A stretch of DNA of 36,691 nucleotides, from assembly GCA_910588815.1 (NCBI GenBank), contig CAJUQY010000030.1, positions 1-36,691 of the forward strand, given 5' to 3'. The stretch comes from an uncultured Lachnospiraceae bacterium (lineage in GTDB: Bacteria; Bacillota; Clostridia; Lachnospirales; Lachnospiraceae). Numbering within the stretch: position 1 is the first letter of the stretch; every line of letters starts with the position of its first letter. Under the pieces are notes generated by a model. The model was not told the DNA's origin, made no database searches, and saw nothing but the letters and a program-made list of their open reading frames with translations. Below are positions 15,503 to 23,472 of this stretch, piece after piece. Made by a program: the position numbers and the translations under genes.

Positions 15503-17194
15503 ATGAAAAAAAGATTTGCAAGGACGGTGGCTGCAATTCTGTCCGCGGCGGCGCTGATGTCGGGGGCGGCATATGCGACCGGGGAGGATGGAGAAACATC
15601 AGGGACGGAGGCGGCGAGTCCGGAAGAAACAAGCCCAGAAGAAACGAAGCCGGAAGAGACAGATTCCGGGGAAATAAATGCGGGAGAAACAGAAAAGGCT
15701 TTGGAGGAGGCACTGGAGAAAAGTCTGTTTGCGGAGGATGAGGTGATCGCGGACGGTGTCTATATCGATCAGATTAATGTGAGCGGGATGACGGCTAAGG
15801 AGGCGCTCAGGGCGGTTCTGGCCTATGTGGAGGAGACGGAAAAGAAGACCATGACCGTGACCTTGGAGGGAGCCGACGAGGTGGAGCCCATCAGGGTGAC
15901 GGCGAAGGAACTGGGGCTTCGCACAGACGACCTTGCCGAAATTGTTATGAAAGCCCTGGCCCTGGGGAAGGGAGGGAATTTGATTGCCCGATATAAGGCG
16001 GAAGCGGATTTGAAAGTCAGCAATCAGGTGTATGAGATCGGGCTTGCCGTCGACCCGGAGGAGGTAAGCCGGTTTGTGGCGGAACAGACGGGCAGCCTTT
16101 CCGTGGATCCGGTTGACGCGGTTCTCACCAGAACCGGAGACGGTTTTTCTGTCAGTGAGAGCCGGACAGGAATCAAGGTAGACGTTCCTGCCACTGTGTC
16201 GGCTGTGCAGGAGACTTTTCGGGATTGGAACAGAGAGGATGTGACCGTGGGGGCGGTGGCGGAGATCACCAGGCCGAAGTACACGAGTGAGATGCTCTCC
16301 CAGATTCAGGATCCCCTGGGGCAGTTTTCTACCGGAAACAGCGACAGGAGCGGCGGGAAGCTGCAGAACGTACAGCGGGGAGTGGATCTCACCACCGGCA
16401 TTTTGATTATGCCGGGAGAGAGCTGGTCCATGCATGATGCCCTGGCGCCTTTTACGGCGGAAAACGGCTATACCATGCAGATCGCTTATCAGGGAAACTC
16501 TTATGTGAAGGAGTACGGCGGCGGAATCTGCCAGCTTGCCACCACCCTATACAATGCGGCCCTCCGGGCGGAGGTGAACATTTCCAAACGTTCCAATCAT
16601 TCCATGGTGGTGGGATATACCAAGTGGGGACTGGATGCAACCATCAATGACGGCGGCAGTAAGGATTTGGAGCTGACCAACGACTTTGATTTTCCCATTT
16701 ACATTGAGGCTGTCCATAATGGGAGCGGGAAGGTGACTTACACCATATGGGGAAAGGAGACCAGGCCGGCGGGCAGGACTCTGGAGTTTACCAACGAGAT
16801 TTTAAGTGAGGAATATCTGCCCGACGAGGTGAGCATCAATCCCGGGCTGGCGCCGGGAGAGGAAAGGAAGCTGGAATCCGGATATCCCAAGGCGACGGTG
16901 GAGGCCTATAAGGAAATTTACGAGAACGGGGTTTTGATGGACAGGATCAGACTCCATACGGACAAATATCTGGCAAAGGCCAAAAAGATAGAGCGGGGGC
17001 CGGATGTGCCCGTCGATCCAGGTACGGATCCGAGCGGAGGCCAGCCGGCCGACCCGAACGCAGGCCAGCCACAGACACCGCCCGCCACAGAGCAGACACC
17101 GCCCGCCACGGAGCAGACGCCGCCTGCCACGGAACCCTCCACGGAGGCGACAGAAGCGCCGCCATCTGCACCTGAGCCTGTACCGGAGGCATAG
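15503..17194 (+). CDS. VanW-family exported protein, copy 2
   Basis: A 563-residue paralogue of the preceding gene, with the same order: signal peptide (MKKRFARTVAAILSAAALMSGAAYA), acidic Glu/Thr-rich linker, YoaR-type repeats (KTMTVTLEGADEVEPI), VanW core (RGVDLTTGILIMPGESWSMH and GGGICQLATTLYN at about 339-351), G5-like part and a Pro-rich tail. Alignment by eye shows high identity through the core and divergence in the linker after the signal peptide and in the tail, as expected of a tandem duplication. ATG 15503 is chosen because GAAGGAAGGG lies about ten bases upstream and the signal peptide begins there; an in-frame GTG at 15482 is rejected. It has a separate promoter and its own terminator hairpin. 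Confidence 0.9.
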   Translation: MKKRFARTVAAILSAAALMSGAAYATGEDGETSGTEAASPEETSPEETKPEETDSGEINAGETEKALEEALEKSLFAEDEVIADGVYIDQINVSGMTAKEALRAVLAYVEETEKKTMTVTLEGADEVEPIRVTAKELGLRTDDLAEIVMKALALGKGGNLIARYKAEADLKVSNQVYEIGLAVDPEEVSRFVAEQTGSLSVDPVDAVLTRTGDGFSVSESRTGIKVDVPATVSAVQETFRDWNREDVTVGAVAEITRPKYTSEMLSQIQDPLGQFSTGNSDRSGGKLQNVQRGVDLTTGILIMPGESWSMHDALAPFTAENGYTMQIAYQGNSYVKEYGGGICQLATTLYNAALRAEVNISKRSNHSMVVGYTKWGLDATINDGGSKDLELTNDFDFPIYIEAVHNGSGKVTYTIWGKETRPAGRTLEFTNEILSEEYLPDEVSINPGLAPGEERKLESGYPKATVEAYKEIYENGVLMDRIRLHTDKYLAKAKKIERGPDVPVDPGTDPSGGQPADPNAGQPQTPPATEQTPPATEQTPPATEPSTEATEAPPSAPEPVPEA

Positions 17195-17263
17195 GGACGG
17201 AGAAGGATGCGGGACAAAAAGGAAAAACCTGGTGCGCGGAACCGGAGAATATGTTATACTTTA

Positions 17264-17305
17264 CAGAGGCCCCATTCCTTTTCGGGAATGGAGGCCTCTG
17301 TTTTC
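17264..17305 (+). terminator. terminator after VanW copy 2
   Basis: CAGAGGCC (17264-17271) pairs with GGCCTCTG (17293-17300) and CCATTCC (17272-17278) with GGAATGG (17285-17291), with one bulged A and a 6-base loop, then TTTTC. It ends just before the ribosome site of the next gene. A TGTTATACT at 17252-17260 directly precedes it, so the element could also be an attenuator. Confidence 0.75.
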
Positions 17306-17318
17306 AGGAGGAATGTGT

Positions 17319-17894
17319 ATGAGACCGGGACAGGATCTGGTGATCGGAGGTTTTGTCGGGCTGGGGGGAACTGTATATGCGGCCGGGCGTCTGGAGGAGC
17401 GTCTGCTGAGGACATTGCCGCGGGATTTTCTCCGTGGGGCCATGGACTTCCGGAGGGAGCTGGAGAGAAGGCCGGAGGAATCCGTTCAGGTTGAGGGAGG
17501 AATTGCCGTCATGGAACCGGTGGGAGAAGGCGGTATCCTGGCGGCACTATGGAATATGGCCAGGCGGCATGGGACCGGCTTTAAGGTATATTTGCGGAGG
17601 ATTCCGATTCGTCAGGAGACTATTGAGATCTGTGAGGCGCTGGGGCTTAATCCCTATGGGCTGAGGTCCGGCGGCTGTACCTTGTTTGCAGCAGATAACG
17701 GGAATGATATTTTATATCAACTGGAGGAGGCAGGTATCCGCGGAGCCGTGATCGGAAAGGTTACGGAGGGCAGAGACTGTTTGCTTTTGAACGGGGAAGT
17801 CCGAAGCTTCCTGAATCGGCCTGCCCCGGATGAGGTGGAAAAACTGAGGGAAAAGACGGAGGATGTACAGTCATGGAGCAATTTCCTGCGATGA
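17319..17894 (+). CDS. stand-alone HypE/PurM C-terminal-domain protein (AIR synthase-related)
   Basis: A 191-residue protein. From about residue 70 it matches the C-terminal domain of the HypE/ThiL/PurM superfamily: GEGGILAALWNMARRHGTGF, IPIRQETIEICEALGLNPYGLRSGGCTLFA, then GIRGAVIGKVTEGRDCLLLNG. The N-terminal ATP-binding PurM domain is missing; instead there are about 65 residues containing the Gly-rich GGFVGLGGTVYAAGRLEERLL. It is therefore not a complete HypE and no hyp genes are nearby. AGGAGG at 17306-17311 precedes ATG 17319. Its last 22 bases overlap trmL, so the two are probably translationally coupled. The function is unknown; a role linked to tRNA modification or to binding a small metabolite is only inferred from position. 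Confidence 0.75.
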   Translation: MRPGQDLVIGGFVGLGGTVYAAGRLEERLLRTLPRDFLRGAMDFRRELERRPEESVQVEGGIAVMEPVGEGGILAALWNMARRHGTGFKVYLRRIPIRQETIEICEALGLNPYGLRSGGCTLFAADNGNDILYQLEEAGIRGAVIGKVTEGRDCLLLNGEVRSFLNRPAPDEVEKLREKTEDVQSWSNFLR

Positions 17895-18394
17895 ATATCG
17901 TACTTTTGGAGCCGGAGATGCCGGCCAACACAGGGAACATCGGCCGTACCTGCGTGGCGACGGGAAGCCGTCTTCATCTGATTGAACCGCTGGGCTTTCA
18001 GGTCAATGAAAAAGCGGTGAAGCGGGCGGGGCTCGACTATTGGGACAAGCTGGATGTGACGGTGTATGATTGTTACCGGGATTTTTTGGAGCGGAATCCC
18101 CGGGCAGCCAAGAGGCTTTATATGGCGTCCACCAAAGCGCCGAGAGCCTATACGGAGGTCTCTTATGAGCCGGGGGCCTATCTGATGTTCGGCAAGGAGA
18201 GCGCCGGGATTCCGGAGGCGCTTTTGGCAGAGCACAAAGAGACGGCGGTCCGTATTCCTATGCTTTCGGATATCCGCTCTTTAAACCTGGCCAACTCGGT
18301 GGCTATTGTGCTCTATGAGGCTCTCCGGCAAAATCAGTTTGCCCATATGCAGTTTACGGGGGAACCCAGGAGCTTTTCCTGGGAACAGGTATAG
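17873..18394 (+). CDS. trmL: tRNA (cytidine/uridine-34-2'-O)-methyltransferase TrmL
   Basis: A 173-residue SPOUT-fold methyltransferase of the TrmL (YibK) type, which uses S-adenosylmethionine to methylate the ribose of the wobble base in tRNA-Leu isoacceptors. The three knot motifs are present: PEMPANTGNIGRTC near the N-terminus, MFGKESAGIPE near residue 105, and IPMLSDIRSLNLANSVAIVLYEALRQ near 130-155. The size is that of the minimal SPOUT enzyme with no extra RNA-binding domain. GGAGG at 17858-17862 lies ten bases before ATG 17873; ATG 17891 is a possible shorter start. It overlaps the HypE-C-like gene upstream. Confidence 0.93.
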   Translation: MEQFPAMNIVLLEPEMPANTGNIGRTCVATGSRLHLIEPLGFQVNEKAVKRAGLDYWDKLDVTVYDCYRDFLERNPRAAKRLYMASTKAPRAYTEVSYEPGAYLMFGKESAGIPEALLAEHKETAVRIPMLSDIRSLNLANSVAIVLYEALRQNQFAHMQFTGEPRSFSWEQV

Positions 18395-18480
18395 AAGGAA
18401 ATGACAGAGAAGCATTGCTGTCGATATATCTAAAAAATGCCCTTGGTTGCAGAGATCAGGGCGGCAGGGAGGAACGAGAA

Positions 18481-19509
18481 ATGATCGATGTGAGAAGCGA
18501 CACAGTGACACAGCCGACAAGCAGGATGCGGGAGGCCGCCTTTTCTTGTGCCGTCGGGGACGACGTATACCGGGACGACCCGACGGTGAACCGGCTGGAA
18601 GAGCGGGCGGCGGAAATTCTCGGAAAAGAGGCGGCGCTGTTTCTTACCAGCGGGACCCAGAGTAACCAGACTGCCATTATGACTTGGACAAACCGGGGAG
18701 AGGAGATCATCGTCAGCGACTCGGCCCACATCTATGAACACGAGGTGGGAGCCGTGGCAGTGCTCTCCGGGGCCAATATGCGGACTCTCCATTTTGAAAA
18801 CGGGGTGCCGGACAGCGCCATGATTGAGGACGCCATCTGTGAGGAGGATATCCATCGACCGGTGACCTCCCTGATCTGTCTGGAAAATGCCCTGGCAAAC
18901 GGGAGAGTGGTTCCGCTCTCCGCCATGAAGGAGATTTATGAGATGGCGGACAGGCGGGGAATTCCGGTTCATCTCGACGGGGCCAGGTGCTTTAATGCGG
19001 CGGTGGCCCTGGGCGTGGACATCAAAGAGCTGACCCGCTATGCGGACTCGGTCTCCTGCTGTCTCTCCAAGGGGCTCTGCGCTCCGGTGGGAAGTGTGCT
19101 GGCGGGGAAGAAAGACTTTATCGAGAGGGCGAGGAAGAATCGCAAGCTTCTGGGCGGCGGCATGCGGCAGGCAGGAATCCTCGCGGCCCCGGCTCTGATT
19201 GCCATTGAGGAGATGCCGAAGCGGCTTTTCGAGGATCATGAAAACGCAAAGCGCCTGGCAGAGGGGCTTTGCCGGATTCCCGGAGTGGTCTGTGATCAGG
19301 AGGCGGTGGAGATCAACATGGTGTTTTTCAGGATGGAAGCAGATGCTAAGGTGCGCGCCGCCTATCCGAAATACCTTCTGGACCACGGCATTCTGGTGAA
19401 TGATGAGAATCACGGGATGTTCCGGATGGTGACCAATGCAGATGTGACGAGGGAGGACGTGGACATAATTTTAAAGGTTACGAGAGAATATCTGGGCATG
19501 GAAGACTGA
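18481..19509 (+). CDS. ltaE: low-specificity L-threonine aldolase
   Basis: A 342-residue PLP-dependent enzyme that splits threonine or allo-threonine to glycine and acetaldehyde. It opens with the family hallmark MIDVRSDTVTQPTSRMREA. GDDVYRDDPTVNRLEE and the cofactor-site TSGTQSNQ follow, with the PLP-binding Lys197 in SCCLSKGLCAPVGS. Length is normal. ATG 18481 is preceded by GGGAGGAA; a longer in-frame start near 18415 would run through poor sequence before that site. It lies 86 bases after trmL and ends at a strong terminator. Confidence 0.95.
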   Translation: MIDVRSDTVTQPTSRMREAAFSCAVGDDVYRDDPTVNRLEERAAEILGKEAALFLTSGTQSNQTAIMTWTNRGEEIIVSDSAHIYEHEVGAVAVLSGANMRTLHFENGVPDSAMIEDAICEEDIHRPVTSLICLENALANGRVVPLSAMKEIYEMADRRGIPVHLDGARCFNAAVALGVDIKELTRYADSVSCCLSKGLCAPVGSVLAGKKDFIERARKNRKLLGGGMRQAGILAAPALIAIEEMPKRLFEDHENAKRLAEGLCRIPGVVCDQEAVEINMVFFRMEADAKVRAAYPKYLLDHGILVNDENHGMFRMVTNADVTREDVDIILKVTREYLGMED

Positions 19510-19537
19510 AGGCGAACCAGGAATATAGAATAAAAAA

Positions 19538-19590
19538 GCACTGACATCAGGAGATTTTGAGAAAAAGATTTTTCGGTGTCAGTGTTTTTT
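19538..19590 (+). terminator. terminator after the threonine aldolase gene
   Basis: GCACTGACA (19538-19546) pairs with TGTCAGTG (19577-19584), followed by six T residues. The A-run before the stem mirrors the T-run, so it may also work on the minus strand. Confidence 0.88.
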
Positions 19591-19603
19591 CTGCATTTTC
19601 CTC

Positions 19604-19632
19604 TTGACATTCATACGTTAATATTGTATATA
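19604..19632 (+). promoter_or_regulatory. promoter of the GntR-ABC operon
   Basis: TTGACA (19604-19609), 17 bases, TATATA (19627-19632). The -10 lies inside the palindrome at 19625-19643, so a bound repressor would block RNA polymerase. Confidence 0.8.
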
Positions 19633-19643
19633 TTATATATACA
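19625..19643. promoter_or_regulatory. perfect 19-bp palindromic operator
   Basis: TGTATATATTATATATACA is an exact inverted repeat around a central T. It covers the -10 of the promoter and lies about 30 bases before the GntR gene. Size, symmetry and position fit autoregulation by the YtrA-type GntR repressor encoded downstream. Confidence 0.7.
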
Positions 19644-19673
19644 CAATATTGCGTACCCATGGGAGAGTTACAG

Positions 19674-20045
19674 ATGAATATTTTTATCAGCAATGCAAAC
19701 GGCGAACCGATCTACCAGCAGATCGTGACCCAGTTCAAGGCGAAGATTCTTGCCGGTGAGCTTGCGGAGGGAGACGCGCTTCCGTCCATGCGGCTTTTGG
19801 CGAAGGAGCTTCGGATCAGCGTGATTACCACCAAGAGGGCCTACGAGGAGCTGGAGCGGGAGGGGTTCATTGTTTCCTATACCGGGAAAGGAAGCTTTGT
19901 GGCCGCCCCCAATCGGGAGTTTTTGAGGGAGCAGAAGTTCAAGGAGGCGGAAGGCTACCTGGAAAAGGCTGCGGACGCTGCCAGGACAGGCGGAATTTCG
20001 GCGGGAGAGCTTTTGGAAATGTTGAATCTCCTTCTGGAAGAATAA
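19674..20045 (+). CDS. GntR-family (YtrA-type) transcriptional regulator
   Basis: A 123-residue regulator with the GntR winged-helix domain: EPIYQQIVTQFKAKILAGEL, GDALPSMRLLAKELRISVITTKRAYEELEREGFI and the wing TGKGSFVA. Only about 45 residues follow, which is typical of the YtrA subfamily, whose members have a short helical dimerisation tail and sit with ABC transporter genes. ATG 19674 follows GGGAGAG; the in-frame ATG at 19659 lies before that site. An ABC ATPase follows after 21 bases and a permease directly after that. Probably it represses the operon until an envelope stress or peptide signal appears; the signal is unknown. Confidence 0.92.
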   Translation: MNIFISNANGEPIYQQIVTQFKAKILAGELAEGDALPSMRLLAKELRISVITTKRAYEELEREGFIVSYTGKGSFVAAPNREFLREQKFKEAEGYLEKAADAARTGGISAGELLEMLNLLLEE

Positions 20046-20066
20046 AAGGAATTGAGGAGAAATATC

Positions 20067-20912
20067 ATGCAGGACGCATTGAAGCTAAAAGGAGTATCGA
20101 AACGGTATCAGGGCTTTGCCCTGGAGGATGTGAGTCTTACCCTGCCTTCCGGGTGTATCATGGGTTTTATCGGGGAGAACGGAGCCGGAAAGACGACCAC
20201 CATCAAATTGATCCTGGATATGATCAGGCGGGATGGCGGAAGTATCGAGGTGTTCGGAGAGGACTGCCGGACCATGAAGCGGGAAGCCTGGGAAGAGATC
20301 GGCGTAGTTCTTGACAGCTGCGGGTTTTCTGAGGAGCTGACGGCTGCCCATGTGGGCCGGATTATGGCAGGGATTTACCGGAGCTGGGATGGGGCAGAAT
20401 TTGAACGGCTGCTTGCAAACTATCATGTGGATCGGAATAAGCGGGTGAAGGAGTACTCCAGGGGAATGAAGATGAAGCTTTCCCTGGCGGTGGCCATGGC
20501 TCATGACACGAGGCTTCTGATCCTGGATGAGGCCACCAGCGGACTGGATCCAGTGGCGAGGGAGGAACTCTTGGAAAGCTTCCAGGATTTTATTCAGGAT
20601 GAGAGGAGGAGCATCTTTATCTCTTCCCATATCATCAGCGATTTGGAAAAGATCTGTGACTATATCACCTTTATTCACAAGGGCAATATTTTGTTTTCGG
20701 AAGAAAAAGATTTACTTCTGGAAAACCACGGAATTTTCCACGGGACGAGAGAAGCTCTGAGGGAACTTCCGGGGAAAGCGGTGGCGGGAATCAGGGAGAG
20801 CGCTTTTGGCGTGGAAGCCCTGGTGCGCCGGGACCGGGCGCCCGGCGGCCTGGCACTTGAAAAGGCGGGACTGGAAGACATTATGTTATTTTACAGCAGG
20901 GAGGAGAAATAG
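20067..20912 (+). CDS. ABC transporter ATP-binding protein (YtrB-like)
   Basis: A 281-residue ATPase subunit with Walker A GENGAGKTTT near residue 38, the signature-type YSRGMKMKLSLA near 131, Walker B LLILDEATSGLDP near 151 and the switch His in SSHIISDLEK. The C-terminal ~75 residues are a variable accessory region. The partner is the permease that follows without a gap. The family around YtrA regulators commonly exports or resists antimicrobial peptides or senses wall stress; the substrate here cannot be read from sequence. The start is ATG 20067 after GAGGAG; the in-frame TTG at 20052 overlaps that ribosome site and is rejected. Confidence 0.93.
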   Translation: MQDALKLKGVSKRYQGFALEDVSLTLPSGCIMGFIGENGAGKTTTIKLILDMIRRDGGSIEVFGEDCRTMKREAWEEIGVVLDSCGFSEELTAAHVGRIMAGIYRSWDGAEFERLLANYHVDRNKRVKEYSRGMKMKLSLAVAMAHDTRLLILDEATSGLDPVAREELLESFQDFIQDERRSIFISSHIISDLEKICDYITFIHKGNILFSEEKDLLLENHGIFHGTREALRELPGKAVAGIRESAFGVEALVRRDRAPGGLALEKAGLEDIMLFYSREEK

Positions 20913-21536
20913 ATGAAGGGACTTCTTAAAAACGAATTTTTTACCATGCGGCGGGTGATTCTCCTGTACGCCGGAGTGCTGCTGCTCTATTATCTCCTGG
21001 GTGTGTTCGGCACGCAGATGGCGGGGGTTCAGATCTTTTCCGTGTTTTTTTGCACCATGTTGGTGATCAGCTCTTTTTCCTACGAGGAAAAGAGCGGGTG
21101 GAGCACTTATGTGAATGTGCTTCCTGTGAGCCGGAGCCAGATTGTCTTTTGCAAGTACTTGTTTGCTGTGATCTGTATGGCGGTCGCTGCCGCTTTTGGA
21201 CTTCTGGTTCAGAGCGGGATGAACTTAAAGAACGGAGATCCGGTTTTTCAGGATGTCTGGGTGGCGGGGGCGGCAGTCATTGTCGCCAGTCTGTTCCTTT
21301 CCGTTGTGCTGCCGGTGCTTTTCAAGGTGGGGGCGGAAAAAAGCCGTGTGGTTCTCGTTTTGATCTTTTTGATTCCATTTGCGGTGGCCCTCGTGGCAGA
21401 GAAGGCCGGGATCAAAATCCATGTTTCGGCGGAACAGCTTCTTTCCCTGCTCCCGGCGATGGGATTTGGGGTGGCGGCCGTCTTGCTGCTCTCCTGTGCG
21501 GTCTCCATGGAAATTTATAAGAGAAAGGAATTTTAG
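20913..21536 (+). CDS. ABC-2 type transporter permease
   Basis: A 207-residue membrane protein with about six hydrophobic segments: VILLYAGVLLLYYLLGVFG, IFSVFFCTMLVISSF, IVFCKYLFAVICMAVAAAFG, VWVAGAAVIVASLFLSVVLP, VVLVLIFLIPFAVALVA and MGFGVAAVLLLSCAV. The motif YEEKSGWSTYVNVLPVSRSQIV between helices 2 and 3 is characteristic of small ABC-2 permeases paired with YtrB-like ATPases. The start codon follows the ATPase stop directly and the ribosome site (AGGAGAAAT) is inside the ATPase gene, so the two are translationally coupled. No third subunit is present. Confidence 0.9.
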   Translation: MKGLLKNEFFTMRRVILLYAGVLLLYYLLGVFGTQMAGVQIFSVFFCTMLVISSFSYEEKSGWSTYVNVLPVSRSQIVFCKYLFAVICMAVAAAFGLLVQSGMNLKNGDPVFQDVWVAGAAVIVASLFLSVVLPVLFKVGAEKSRVVLVLIFLIPFAVALVAEKAGIKIHVSAEQLLSLLPAMGFGVAAVLLLSCAVSMEIYKRKEF

Positions 21537-21608
21537 AGAAAAAAAACGCGGGATCATCGATAGGCTGAGACTATAGAGAAAATTTATTTTATGAGAGGTA
21601 CACAGAGC

Positions 21609-23390
21609 ATGCGGGAACAGTGGCGCATATATGGGAAAAAAGCAGATTTCAAGGGGATTTCGGAGTGTTTTGACATTGACCAGGTGACAGCCCGGATTAT
21701 CCGAAATCGGGATGTCAGTGAGACAGAGGACATCGAACGGTATCTTCGGGGGACGCTGGCTGACTGTGATTCTCCATTTCTGATGGGGGGGATGGAGGAA
21801 ACAGTGGAGATTTTGGGAAGGAAAATCAGCGGAGGAAAACTCATCCGGGTGGTCGGGGATTATGATGTGGACGGGATTTGCGCCACCTATATTTTGATGC
21901 AGGCGCTGGGACGGCTGGGGGCGGAAGTGGACTGTGATATCCCCGACCGGATCAAAGACGGATACGGGATCAATGTGCGGCTGATCGATGAGGCGGCTGC
22001 GGACGGCGTTGACACCCTGCTGACCTGTGACAATGGGATTGCTGCGAAAAGCCAGATTGCCCACGCAAAGGAGCTGGGGATGACCGTGCTGGTGACGGAT
22101 CACCATGAGGTACCCTTTGAGGAGGAGGGAGAGGGGGAGAAGCGGGAGCTTCTTCCCCCTGCGGATGTGGTGGTGAATCCGCACCGGTCGGGATGCAGGT
22201 ATCCCTTTAAGCTGCTTTGCGGGGCGGCCATTGCCTATAAGCTGGCCCAGGCTCTCTATGAAACCTGGGGGATTCCGAAGGAGGAGCTCTCTCCTTTTGT
22301 GGAGGCGGCGGCCCTGGCAACGGTGTGTGACGTGATGCTTCTGCAGGGAGAAAACAGGATCCTGGTGAAAGAAGGACTGAAGCGGATGGCGGACTCCGGG
22401 ATCCTGGGACTGCGGATGCTCATTGAGGTAAACGGACTGCACGCGGAGGCGCTGGGATGTTACCATCTGGGGTTTGTCCTGGGCCCCTGCCTCAATGCGG
22501 GGGGGAGGCTGGACACGGCGAAGAAGTCCCTGGCCCTGCTTCTTTCGGAGAAAAAATCGGAAGCGGAAAAGCTGGCCTGGGAATTAAAGGAGCTGAATGA
22601 CAGAAGGAAGGATATGACGGTAAAGAGTGTGGAAGCCGCCGTATATAATATAGAAGAAACCGGTATCAAAAAGGATGATGTGTATGTGGTCTACCTGCCG
22701 GAATGCCACGAAAGCCTGGCGGGAATTGTGGCCGGGAAGATACGGGAAAAGTATAATCACCCGGTTTTCGTGATCACAAAGGCGGAGTCGGGCTTGAAGG
22801 GCTCCGGAAGAAGCATCAAGCCCTATTCCATGTATGAGCATTTGGTCAGGTGTCAGGAATATTTGACAGCCTTTGGCGGCCATCCCATGGCGGCGGGACT
22901 CTCGCTGCCGGAGGAAAATCTGGAACCTCTTCGGGCAGCCCTGAATCAGGACAGCGGCCTTTCGGAGGAGGACTTTGTTAAGCAGGTATGGATCGATGTG
23001 CCCATGCCTTTTTCCTATGTAACGGAGGAATTACTCTCTGAGTTCCGTCTTCTGGAGCCCTTTGGAAACGGGAATGAGAAGCCGCTGTTTGCCCAGAAAA
23101 ATCTGCTGGTCCGGCAGAAAAGTATAATCGGAAAAAATAAAAACGTGTTGAAATTTCTGTTATCCGACGAGGGAGGAAGGAACATAAACGGAATTATGTT
23201 CCAAAATGCAGAGGAGACGGATCAGATCATCCGGGAGGGAGACCGGATTGCCGTCACCTATTACCCGGAGCTCCATGAATATATGGGAAGGCGGACCATG
23301 CAGATGCAGATTCTGGGCTGTCAGCCGGAAAACCGCCTGGAGAAAGGGCGGAGAACCCTTGAGGGAAGGTATGATGATCGAGAAAAATAG
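21609..23390 (+). CDS. recJ: single-stranded-DNA-specific exonuclease, RecJ family
   Basis: A 593-residue DHH-superfamily nuclease. Catalytic motifs are in order: VVGDYDVDGICATY near residue 80, DTLLTCDNG near 135, and VLVTDHHEV near 158. LCGAAIAYKLAQ and LGPCLNAGGRLDTA follow. The DHHA1 domain has ESLAGIVAGKIREKY and the GGHPMAAG loop. RecJ degrades single-stranded DNA 5'-3' in recombination and mismatch or base repair. It is somewhat divergent and lacks the C-terminal extension of B. subtilis RecJ, so a related DHH exonuclease role is possible. ATG 21609 follows AGAGGT (spacing about ten); ATG 21591 gives a six-residue longer product. A promoter for apt begins just after its stop. Confidence 0.88.
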   Translation: MREQWRIYGKKADFKGISECFDIDQVTARIIRNRDVSETEDIERYLRGTLADCDSPFLMGGMEETVEILGRKISGGKLIRVVGDYDVDGICATYILMQALGRLGAEVDCDIPDRIKDGYGINVRLIDEAAADGVDTLLTCDNGIAAKSQIAHAKELGMTVLVTDHHEVPFEEEGEGEKRELLPPADVVVNPHRSGCRYPFKLLCGAAIAYKLAQALYETWGIPKEELSPFVEAAALATVCDVMLLQGENRILVKEGLKRMADSGILGLRMLIEVNGLHAEALGCYHLGFVLGPCLNAGGRLDTAKKSLALLLSEKKSEAEKLAWELKELNDRRKDMTVKSVEAAVYNIEETGIKKDDVYVVYLPECHESLAGIVAGKIREKYNHPVFVITKAESGLKGSGRSIKPYSMYEHLVRCQEYLTAFGGHPMAAGLSLPEENLEPLRAALNQDSGLSEEDFVKQVWIDVPMPFSYVTEELLSEFRLLEPFGNGNEKPLFAQKNLLVRQKSIIGKNKNVLKFLLSDEGGRNINGIMFQNAEETDQIIREGDRIAVTYYPELHEYMGRRTMQMQILGCQPENRLEKGRRTLEGRYDDREK

Positions 23391-23399
23391 GAATTTCGG

Positions 23400-23428
23400 T
23401 TGCCAAGGGAATCCTGGAATACTATAAT
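23400..23428 (+). promoter_or_regulatory. apt promoter
   Basis: TTGCCA (23400-23405), 17 bases, TATAAT (23423-23428). The leader to ATG 23473 is about 40 bases and holds a small GCGG/CCGC hairpin before the ribosome site GGAGGGG. Confidence 0.7.
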
Positions 23429-23472
23429 AGGAAGAGACGCGGAGGAAAACCGCAGAAACGGAGGGGAAGACC

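Noticed and set aside
17004..17318. Long N-terminal extension of the HypE-C-like protein into the VanW copy 2 tail
   Set aside because: It would translate the VanW tail out of frame and the terminator hairpin; AGGAGG at 17306-17311 points to ATG 17319.
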